Assembly: GCA_041494285.1 (NCBI GenBank)
Contig: JBGQAL010000146.1
Location: 1 to 7,068, forward strand
DNA: 7,068 nucleotides
Direction: 5' to 3'
Source: Fen-7 sp041494285
GTDB lineage: Archaea > Halobacteriota > Methanosarcinia > Methanotrichales > Methanotrichaceae
Part shown: positions 1 to 5,294 of the stretch, in pieces
Numbering within the stretch: the stretch's first letter is position 1
Layout: each line of letters starts with the position of its first letter
Position numbers and translations under genes: made by a program
Notes under the pieces: model-generated
What the model was told of the DNA's origin: nothing
Databases searched by the model: none
What the model saw: only the letters and a program-made list of their open reading frames with translations

Positions 1-1041
1 AAGATAATTAAAATCAATGATTCAAAAGGAGCCTTGAAGCATTGGGATTCCTTAATTGAAAAAAATCAAAAAACGATTGAAGAAATTGTTTTTACTTTTA
101 AAGTTGTTTCCTTATCGAATTTAAAGAAATACGATGAGCTAAACTTGAATGTATTGATAGATATAATTTTCACATCTACCTGGTATGTTCTTAATCAAAA
201 TAAGAACCGATTCAAATTCATCTTGAATGGCTTAAACGCCTTACCATATACAAGAGGGGATTTATGGATTGGACAGCCAAGTGTTTACATTCTGCAATTC
301 AATAATCAACCAGAAAATAGTCAAGAAATTATAGATAAATATACTAATGAGCTGTCCCATATTATGCTTCGAGTCCCTATTTCTAATCCAATCGGCTGTA
401 AAATTTCATCAAATAAGAATCTTCGAAAATTCAACGATTACCTATTTTATATGAATGAGGCCCTAATGCTCTGGGTAAGCAGTAAGAATGAATTAGAAAA
501 AATCAAAGTCCATGAAGATTCAAATAGAGGTCATATCATATACGAAAAACAAATTCAAGCAGAATCTATTAATTATATCCATATGAGCTATAGACGTCAA
601 GCAGAAAGGGCTTATCTACGCAGTATTTCTTATCAATCCATTTTAAAAGAAGAAAAAGATATACTTGATTTGGATAATATTATTAGCAAAGTAAGCAGTT
701 TTGGAGAGATAAATGACGGACATAATTTCGCAATAAAGCAATTGAATTTGCCTAGAATACGCAAACATGCAGAAAATTATCTGAGATTAAGAGCCGAATA
801 TATAACTGATGAGCGAAATAGAAATATAAGAAGCTTTGGTTGGATAATTTCTATCATATTTGGAGTGGCAGAAAGTCCAAACTTAGCTAATAGTATAATA
901 TTACCAATTTGGAAGTACGCTAAATGGGGGTTACCTGAAAGTCCAGACCTTCAAATTTTATTTTCTACTCTATTTGTGGTTTTGATCATGATTATTCTCA
1001 TATCTATGTTTTGGATAAAGATTCATTCTAAAATTAGCTAA
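1..1041 (+). CDS. Unknown AT-rich protein with C-terminal membrane region (5' partial)
   Basis: I do not recognise this protein. The frame is open from the first base of the window to the TAA at 1039-1041, so the true start probably lies upstream. The first possible internal start is a TTG at base 34; an AAAAGGAG stretch precedes it by only two bases, which is closer than usual. From that TTG it has 335 residues. The N-terminal two thirds is charged, soluble-looking and rich in Lys, Asn and Ile. A long charged helix (about 240-265, with RAEYITDERNRN) leads into a hydrophobic stretch (268-293, containing IISIIFG), and a clear transmembrane helix follows at about 309-330 (LFVVLIMIILISMFW), leaving a short basic tail. 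A long helix followed by two hydrophobic segments near the C-terminus is reminiscent of CorA-like proteins, but I see no GMN motif, so this is only a resemblance in layout. Base composition is far more AT-rich than the genes to the right and it runs convergently towards them; both suggest acquired DNA. Confidence 0.72.
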   Translation, partial: KIIKINDSKGALKHWDSLIEKNQKTIEEIVFTFKVVSLSNLKKYDELNLNVLIDIIFTSTWYVLNQNKNRFKFILNGLNALPYTRGDLWIGQPSVYILQFNNQPENSQEIIDKYTNELSHIMLRVPISNPIGCKISSNKNLRKFNDYLFYMNEALMLWVSSKNELEKIKVHEDSNRGHIIYEKQIQAESINYIHMSYRRQAERAYLRSISYQSILKEEKDILDLDNIISKVSSFGEINDGHNFAIKQLNLPRIRKHAENYLRLRAEYITDERNRNIRSFGWIISIIFGVAESPNLANSIILPIWKYAKWGLPESPDLQILFSTLFVVLIMIILISMFWIKIHSKIS

Positions 1042-1129
1042 TATTAAGATTATTATCTATTATCGCGACAAACGAGCTAATATCGACACCTATTATGCCC
1101 ACAGGTGAAGTGTTAGTTAGATTGTAGTT
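1042..1129. other. Convergent intergenic gap, composition boundary
   Basis: This 88-base gap separates the stop of the plus-strand AT-rich gene from the stop of the minus-strand lipid gene. The only structure seen is a weak inverted repeat, CACCT at 1087-1091 and AGGTG at 1103-1107, with an 11-base loop and no T-run after it on either strand. I cannot call a terminator. The AT-rich character of the left gene continues through most of the gap and ends near 1130. Confidence 0.4.
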
Positions 1130-1948
1130 TCATATGAGTGCGTGGCTCAGGGCGGCAGCCAAGAAGGCCAGGAGTGCCACTGCCATCCCCAGCTTCAGAG
1201 CCCTCTGAGACCCTGACGCGTCTTTTCTTGCGATCTTCCAAACAGAGCCCGCCAGAAAGGCGTCTGCTAAAGCCACGATGCCCAAATAGATCATCCCATA
1301 GCCCGGCTGGTAACTCAAAACGACGGCGACAAGCGCGAAGATTGCAGCCACGACTCCGGATAGCTTCTCGCCGGCCACTATTGGCAGTGTTCTTGCTCCT
1401 GCATGACTATCTCCTTCCATATCCTCCACGTCCTTCATGATCTCTCGGCTCATGGTGGCCAGGGAGGATAGCCCGAAGGGAATGAGGACCGCGGTCATGC
1501 CTGCATAGCCAAGCACCGCTCCGCCAAATAGGAAGGTGGAACCTGTCAGGTAGGCGACGCAGATGTTGCCCATCAAGAGAGTTGTCTTCAGGTTTCTGGC
1601 GTATAGGTACAGGAGAGCCGAGTTGGCAACGGCTATGACAAGGCAGAGCCAGTTCAGCAGGTCGGCAAGGATGCATCCTGCGGCAAAAAGAGCATACGCC
1701 CACATCAGTGCCTGCTTAGGTGTCACGCGACCGCTGGGCACTGGCCGATCCGGCCTGTTGACTGCGTCTATCTCGCGGTCGTAGTAGTCATTTACGGCGT
1801 TTCCTGCCCCTGTCACCAGGAACACAGCCAAGAAAATCAGCACTGCAGGCTGTACATCCATGCCGCCAGCCATAAGCAGCCCGATGACTGCAGCGACGCC
1901 TGCCATCAGGCAGTTGAAAGGCCGCATCAGCTCTAAGAAAACCCTCAA
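1130..1948 (-). CDS. (S)-2,3-di-O-geranylgeranylglyceryl phosphate synthase (UbiA family)
   Basis: This integral membrane prenyltransferase (EC 2.5.1.42) adds the second geranylgeranyl chain to geranylgeranylglyceryl phosphate, the second ether-bond step of archaeal membrane-lipid synthesis. The 272-residue product shows both Asp-rich motifs of the UbiA superfamily, which bind the Mg-diphosphate: NDYYDREID at 53-61 followed by NRPDRP, and DVEDMEGD at 173-180 followed by GARTLP. Between and after them are about eight or nine hydrophobic helices, ending in AALSHALI. Length and the N-terminal MRVFLELMRPFNCLMAG fit the archaeal lipid enzymes better than quinone or heme prenyltransferases, though a related UbiA enzyme cannot be fully excluded. 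The start is a TTG at 1946-1948; GGGAG lies about seven bases before it, and an in-frame stop at 1979-1981 limits any extension. An ATG seven codons in is the only close alternative. It sits 25 bases after the winged-helix gene and is probably co-transcribed with it. Confidence 0.9.
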   Translation of the reverse strand: MRVFLELMRPFNCLMAGVAAVIGLLMAGGMDVQPAVLIFLAVFLVTGAGNAVNDYYDREIDAVNRPDRPVPSGRVTPKQALMWAYALFAAGCILADLLNWLCLVIAVANSALLYLYARNLKTTLLMGNICVAYLTGSTFLFGGAVLGYAGMTAVLIPFGLSSLATMSREIMKDVEDMEGDSHAGARTLPIVAGEKLSGVVAAIFALVAVVLSYQPGYGMIYLGIVALADAFLAGSVWKIARKDASGSQRALKLGMAVALLAFLAAALSHALI

Positions 1949-1961
1949 TGCCCGTCTCCCG

Positions 1962-1974
1962 AAAAGCGGCTTTT
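1962..1974. promoter_or_regulatory. Short perfect palindrome between regulator and lipid gene
   Basis: AAAAGC-G-GCTTTT is a perfect inverted repeat with six-base arms around a single central base. It lies at the end of the winged-helix gene and before the ribosome binding site of the prenyltransferase gene. A one-base centre cannot form an RNA hairpin as written, so a site for a dimeric DNA-binding protein is the better guess. A chance palindrome of this size in AT-rich spacer remains possible. Confidence 0.2.
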
Positions 1975-2288
1975 TAGTTCATGTTGCCGCGTATCAGGTA
2001 TAGCAGATAGATCTCAGTTAAGTATGTATCGATGTGATTTAGAACGGCAGAATCTCGTGGCCTTGGGGCTGTCAGCCTGAGCAGATAGGTGCGGTATCCT
2101 CCTGCAGACACGCTGTGCCGCTTTATTAGCCCTGAACGCATCAGCTTGGACACTATCTTTGAACACTTGCTGCTCTCGATGCCCAGTAGCTTTCTCAGCT
2201 CGGACTGGAGCAAACCCTCTCTTTTGGAGCCAATGAACTCAAGCGCTCTGTCGGGAAGCTGAGGCTTGAGAACCGATGAGTCGGCCAT
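1974..2288 (-). CDS. Small winged helix-turn-helix transcriptional regulator (MarR/TrmB-like)
   Basis: This is a probable DNA-binding regulator of 104 residues, nearly all one winged-helix domain. Helix one is LPDRALEFIGSK (11-22), helix two QSELRKLLG (28-36), the recognition helix SSKCSKIVSKLMRSGLI (39-55), and a wing follows (KRHSVSAGGYRTYLLRL, 56-72). A short C-terminal helix (about 82-99) could be a dimer contact. There is no ligand-binding domain and no membrane segment. I chose the ATG at 2286-2288 because GAGGTG lies nine bases before it and a TATA box lies about 50 bases before it. The frame stays open 47 codons further up to an ATG at 2429, but that extension runs through the AT-rich promoter and reads as poor protein. 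The archaeal ether-lipid prenyltransferase gene follows after 25 bases, so the two probably form one transcript. A role in controlling that lipid gene or its own operon is inference; the target is unknown. Confidence 0.75.
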   Translation of the reverse strand: MADSSVLKPQLPDRALEFIGSKREGLLQSELRKLLGIESSKCSKIVSKLMRSGLIKRHSVSAGGYRTYLLRLTAPRPRDSAVLNHIDTYLTEIYLLYLIRGNMN

Positions 2289-2297
2289 CCTCGGATA

Positions 2298-2303
2298 CAC
2301 CTC
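2298..2303 (-). promoter_or_regulatory. Ribosome binding site that decides the regulator start
   Basis: GAGGTG on the minus strand lies nine bases before the ATG at 2288. It is a good match to the archaeal anti-Shine-Dalgarno and favours the 104-residue form over the longer reading frame that begins at 2429. Confidence 0.5.
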
Positions 2304-2336
2304 TTCACGAACAATTAGGACTATTTCACTTAATTT

Positions 2337-2345
2337 TAATATATA
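2337..2345 (-). promoter_or_regulatory. TATA box for the regulator-lipid synthase unit
   Basis: The minus strand reads TATATATTA here within a GCTATATATTAAAA context. A start of transcription about 25 bases downstream falls near 2312-2316, giving a leader of roughly 25 bases that contains the GAGGTG site. A second AT-rich box, CTATATAC at about 2366-2373, is possible but fits the translation start less well. Confidence 0.45.
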
Positions 2346-2413
2346 GCAACACATACCAATCTTTAAGTATATAGCTTTTTTGCTGATATTTCTATCTTTT
2401 GAACTAAATCTAA

Positions 2414-2559
2414 CTAAAAAGTCTGACATATGTAATATATTCTCGTAAAAATCCGATTAATAGTCGGAATATTCTTTTTCAGATATAGGAAATAGTGCCC
2501 TAAAAAGTCTGCGTTAGAGTTGTAAAAAATAACTCAATTATACGATGTCTGACTTTTAG
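2414..2559. repeat. Three copies of a short CTAAAAAGTCTGACAT-like repeat
   Basis: Copy one is CTAAAAAGTCTGACAT at 2414-2429. Copy two, in the same orientation, is CTAAAAAGTCTG at 2500-2511, where the match then ends. Copy three is inverted: ATGTCTGACTTTTAG at 2545-2559, whose complement reads CTAAAAGTCAGACAT. All three lie in the gap between the deacylase gene and the winged-helix regulator, upstream of the regulator promoter. They could be operator copies or the remains of a small mobile sequence. Confidence 0.4.
2447..2468 (-). terminator. Probable terminator after the D-aminoacyl-tRNA deacylase gene
   Basis: Read on the minus strand, TCCGAC and ATCGGA form a six-pair stem (one pair is G-U) around a TATTA loop and are followed directly by TTTTTA. 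It lies about 95 bases after the stop codon of the deacylase gene and before the next unit's promoter, which is where a terminator would be expected. The short stem is the weak point; the T-run alone can terminate archaeal RNA polymerase. Confidence 0.4.
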
Positions 2560-2561
2560 AA

Positions 2562-3395
2562 TTAGATCGCATCAGACCGATCTTTATCCGAGAATCTGGC
2601 ACGAATCTCCTTGCTACTGAGCACAGGCAAGCCCATCTCTTCCAGGATCTTAGAAATTCTGTTCCTGTTTTCTCGACGCAGTGACTTTCGATCCAGGTAC
2701 GCATAGCCTGCGCCTGACTTCTCCCGAGCCTCTTCCAGGATGTTCTGGTCAAGGGACTCAACCTGGTAGCTGGAGAACATGTGGCCGAAGGCTATCTCCG
2801 CCTCAAGCATCAGACTTGTCTGCCTGGGAACGTAATGTCCACCTCCGATCCCGAGGAAAACGGGAAGCTCTCGGGCCTCAAGGCCTAGGATCGACCTAGC
2901 CACCGACTCTCCCGCTCGTGGATTGGACCATTGCTTTTCGGAGCTGCCTATCTCAGCGAAAAAGCATGGGGTCGTCATGTCGGTAGGTCCGTGGTGAGTT
3001 GCCTCCGCGGATACTCTAAATCCTTCGGGAGCCTCCTTGGCTACGTTATAAAGAAAAGATCGCAAGCCTGAAGGTGATGCTACCGAAAGCCTCCTTTCGC
3101 TGCCATCATCGGGGGAGCTCTCTCCGGTATAATGACCCCCTAGCCATGGAATCTCATCTCTGGCTATGTGCCGGCAGGCGAAGACCACTAACCCGGGCTT
3201 GAGTCCCAGTTCGTCTAGGCGTTCTTCAAGGCCGTGCAAAGCTGTCTGTTGCTGGTCGAGGATGACCAGGCGATTGTGCCCAGAGGATCTGTAGCCGCCC
3301 TGATCCTCCCACACTGTCAGATCGAGCAGGCTCCTCGCTATGTTCAGGCTGGCCGGGTCCGCCGTTGTGCAGACGATGGCAACCTCACAGCTCAT
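2562..3395 (-). CDS. dtdA: D-aminoacyl-tRNA deacylase, archaeal/plant type (DTD2)
   Basis: This cytoplasmic enzyme (EC 3.1.1.96) hydrolyses the ester bond of D-amino acids wrongly attached to tRNA, which keeps them out of protein and recycles the tRNA. Family features in the 277-residue product are the early ACRH segment (73-76), the HYTGE segment (88-92), the central EATHHGPTDMTTPCFFAEIG block (131-150) followed by SSEKQW, and the glycine-rich GIGGGHYVPRQ block (182-192). Length fits the archaeal members. The start is the ATG at 3393-3395, which shares four bases (ATGA) with the stop of the upstream double-HTH regulator, so translation is probably coupled. AAAGAG lies just before it. A probable terminator lies about 95 bases after its TAG/TAA-type end. 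From memory, many members read HxTGN where this one has HYTGE; I could not check this. Assignment to the family is firm. Confidence 0.9.
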   Translation of the reverse strand: MSCEVAIVCTTADPASLNIARSLLDLTVWEDQGGYRSSGHNRLVILDQQQTALHGLEERLDELGLKPGLVVFACRHIARDEIPWLGGHYTGESSPDDGSERRLSVASPSGLRSFLYNVAKEAPEGFRVSAEATHHGPTDMTTPCFFAEIGSSEKQWSNPRAGESVARSILGLEARELPVFLGIGGGHYVPRQTSLMLEAEIAFGHMFSSYQVESLDQNILEEAREKSGAGYAYLDRKSLRRENRNRISKILEEMGLPVLSSKEIRARFSDKDRSDAI

Positions 3396-4453
3396 ATCTC
3401 TTTGGATACGCCCAGCATCTGCCCAACCATGGGGGCATAATCGATCTTGGTCATCTTGATGTCGTTTAGTGGCATAATGACCAGCATGGGCCGCTCGCTG
3501 ATCAGTCCCTCAGTGGCCAGGCCTCTGACCTCCTGGTCCAGGTGGCTCTTGAGATCCGAATAGCCCATGGAGAGGAAGGCTCCAAAGATCTCTCCGGGCT
3601 GCATGTAGCTAAAGAGTGGGGCTCCAACCTTACGGAAAGCTTTGTAGACTCTGGACAGATCCTCTTGAGAATGTCCATGCCGTATCTTAACATGATAGAA
3701 GGACATCAGTTCGCAGCAGACCTTCTGCCAGTCTATGTAAGCTTCTCTGCCGAGAAGGCCGCTCTGGAAGAACTTGGTCCTCTTGCCCGAGATTGTGGGT
3801 CGGGATATGCCGGTGCGCCTGGAAAGCTCCAGATCGGAGAGCATTGGATATTTCACAAAGGCGTAGAGTGTCAGCTTGTCCTTCTCTGTTAACTTCGAGT
3901 CCTCAGATGATTCAGACTTTGCCAGGAATACCTCCTCGGGCTGGTCGGTCCTTCCCAGCTCGAAGATGCTGTCCACTGCCAAAGAAGCGTCCGCCGAGTA
4001 CCGGGTTACCTGGAACGGATAGTGGAAGTACTTGATATCCTCGACGAAGTCGTTCCCGTAGTACTCATCCATGAAAGGGTCAAAGATGGCTCTGAAGTCG
4101 GTCAGGCTCTTAGAGTAAAACGTGGAGACTGAATCTGTGTCCATGGATGTATGAGACACACAGTTGGGGTAGTTCATCCACCCTTCAAATGCCTTGGTCC
4201 CTTTTCTAGCCTCAAAGGGAGCATTAGGCTTGTATTTCACGAAAACTGAAGTTAGGATTTCGGCTCCCACTGCTTCTCCCGATGGGACGTTCAGAAGCTT
4301 GATCAACTGCCATTCGCGGAACTTTCTCTTGCTCTTGAATATGGTTGATCTGTCCACACCTATCTTTGAAGCTAGATCTATGTCGCTTAAACCAGGATAT
4401 CTGGCAAGACCGTAAAGAACTAACCTTTCCTTTGATGTTAATTTTAGCTGCAT
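3392..4453 (-). CDS. Tandem-duplicated HTH-RAM regulator (Lrp/AsnC-like architecture)
   Basis: This is a probable transcription regulator of 353 residues made of two homologous halves. HTH one is at 5-51 (LTSKERLVLYGLARYPGLSD), and HTH two at 188-234 (LTEKDKLTLYAFVKYPMLSD); I count 19 identities in 47 aligned positions without gaps. Each is followed by about 100 residues whose hydrophobic pattern suits a beta-alpha-beta-beta-alpha-beta RAM/ACT fold as in Lrp/AsnC proteins: strands near 66-74, 99-114 and 139-147 in half one, and 248-257, 279-297 and 321-330 in half two. Siroheme decarboxylases also use fused Lrp-like halves, but I do not see their typical sequence. The linker at 168-187 is acidic and Ser-rich. 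The ATG at 4451-4453 has no ribosome binding site, and a TATA box sits about 28 bases upstream, so a leaderless message is likely. Its stop overlaps the deacylase start. Ligand and target genes are unknown. Confidence 0.72.
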   Translation of the reverse strand: MQLKLTSKERLVLYGLARYPGLSDIDLASKIGVDRSTIFKSKRKFREWQLIKLLNVPSGEAVGAEILTSVFVKYKPNAPFEARKGTKAFEGWMNYPNCVSHTSMDTDSVSTFYSKSLTDFRAIFDPFMDEYYGNDFVEDIKYFHYPFQVTRYSADASLAVDSIFELGRTDQPEEVFLAKSESSEDSKLTEKDKLTLYAFVKYPMLSDLELSRRTGISRPTISGKRTKFFQSGLLGREAYIDWQKVCCELMSFYHVKIRHGHSQEDLSRVYKAFRKVGAPLFSYMQPGEIFGAFLSMGYSDLKSHLDQEVRGLATEGLISERPMLVIMPLNDIKMTKIDYAPMVGQMLGVSKEI

Positions 4454-4476
4454 TTGAATGTGTTATACTTTTGCAA

Positions 4477-4557
4477 CTATTTATAGATTGCCTTTTTTCC
4501 GGCTTTTGGATCTAATGGTCCGGCAGATGCTTGAGATCCAGCTAAAGATTTTGCCAT
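4477..4557 (-). CDS. Doubtful 26-residue small ORF
   Basis: After the hydrolase gene, an ATG at 4555-4557 is preceded by AAAGGA at a short distance and opens a 26-codon frame (begins MAKSLAGSQASAG, ends GKKAIYK) that stops at 4477-4479, inside the TATA box of the next gene. Its Ala, Gly, Ser and Lys content is not typical of random AT-rich spacer, but nothing else supports expression. It could equally be chance or the eroded tail of a gene. Confidence 0.15.
   Translation of the reverse strand: MAKSLAGSQASAGPLDPKAGKKAIYK
4478..4485 (-). promoter_or_regulatory. TATA box of the regulator-dtdA unit, leaderless start
   Basis: The minus strand reads CTATAAATAG with TATAAATA at 4485-4478. Its centre is about 28 bases before the A of the regulator's ATG, so transcription should begin at or a few bases before that codon. 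The bases just before the ATG (ACACATTCAA) contain no ribosome binding site, which agrees with a leaderless message. Confidence 0.6.
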
Positions 4558-4606
4558 ATTTCCTTTACAAAATTCCTGAACTGAACTTATGACTGGTTCT
4601 TGCTCC

Positions 4607-5170
4607 TTAATACTGGAAACTGGCATAAGCTTTATCCCGCACAGAAAACGGACGGTCATGGCCAGGCACTACCACATCAGCGATTTTCAGGATCCTGGAC
4701 ATGCTTCTGCAGGCCATTCCTCTATCGACATGATGGGCTGGTGGAACGCCCTTAATGTAGTTGCTAAAGGTTGGCAGAGCATCTCCGGCCAAGGCCACGA
4801 CATTTTGGGATTCAACGACAACTGATATGCTGTCCGTGCTATGGCCTGGTGTATCTATGATCTTTACACCTGGAGCAATCAGATCTCCTTCCTTGGGGGA
4901 AAGGAGATCAGCCCTGGAGAATAGAAAGTTGTTTCCGGTGTGGTCTTGATGCGTGTGTGTATTGATCACCGAGTCGATATCCTCCGGATTTAGCCCCCTC
5001 TCTGCAAGGCGCTCGATAATTATCTTCTCCTCACCCTTTAGGCCGGTATCGACAATTATCCTACGCGTGCTTGTGGATATCAGGATCACTGACGACCTGG
5101 CATCGAGGATTGTGCCAGAGTCGTCTTTCAGCATCGATCCGGGTTTTAGAAGATACACCTTGGGAAACAC
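4607..5170 (-). CDS. Metallo-beta-lactamase-fold hydrolase
   Basis: This is a soluble two-metal hydrolase of 187 residues; the substrate is not known. All the usual ligands of the fold are present: the THTHQDHTGN motif (71-80) gives H72, H74, D76 and H77, followed by H110 in DTPGHSTDS, D130 in LAGDALP, and H171 in VPGHDRPF. The early VILISTSTRRIIVDTGL segment (28-44) gives the opening strands and the conserved Asp. Size and motif spacing fit compact single-domain members such as glyoxalase II-like or MBLAC1-like proteins; there is no added RNase or beta-CASP domain and no signal peptide. The start is the GTG at 5168-5170. An in-frame stop at 5183-5185 rules out a longer form, and a TATA box about 26 bases before the GTG suggests a leaderless message. 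A second GTG at codon five is possible. It has its own promoter, lying between purB and the double-HTH regulator, and is not clearly tied to either. Confidence 0.85.
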   Translation of the reverse strand: MFPKVYLLKPGSMLKDDSGTILDARSSVILISTSTRRIIVDTGLKGEEKIIIERLAERGLNPEDIDSVINTHTHQDHTGNNFLFSRADLLSPKEGDLIAPGVKIIDTPGHSTDSISVVVESQNVVALAGDALPTFSNYIKGVPPAHHVDRGMACRSMSRILKIADVVVPGHDRPFSVRDKAYASFQY

Positions 5171-5192
5171 AAAAAAAGAGTGTTAAGGCCGG

Positions 5193-5200
5193 TTATTATA
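5193..5200 (-). promoter_or_regulatory. TATA box of the hydrolase gene, leaderless start
   Basis: The minus strand reads ATCTATAATAACC with TATAATAA at 5200-5193. The centre is about 26 bases before the GTG at 5170, and no ribosome binding site lies between them (the spacer ends in CTCTTTTTTT). This supports the GTG as start and a message with little or no leader. Confidence 0.5.
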
Positions 5201-5294
5201 GATTTCCCGGGCTCCTTCTGCCTTTGTTCTTCTCCTGCCGTTGTCCCCTTATGCCCTTGGCCTCACCCGTTCTTCGATTGCAACGTCGTTCCCC

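Noticed and set aside
1407..1703. 98-codon minus-strand frame inside the prenyltransferase gene
   Set aside because: It is an out-of-frame shadow of a gene that has both Asp-rich UbiA motifs; its translation is Cys-, Arg- and His-rich without a domain.
2289..2429. 47-residue N-terminal extension of the small winged-helix regulator
   Set aside because: It covers the AT-rich promoter with a TATA box and the GAGGTG site, and the winged-helix domain is complete without it.
4507..4540. Inverted repeat TGGATCT / AGATCCA as a terminator after the hydrolase gene
   Set aside because: The seven-base arms are perfect but the loop is 20 bases and no T-run follows on either strand, so termination is not supported.
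5171..5294. Purine-rich minus-strand tract between purB and the hydrolase as a structured RNA
   Set aside because: The tract is strikingly A and G rich, but I found no stable hairpin, T-run or conserved RNA motif; it is simply skewed spacer ahead of the hydrolase promoter.
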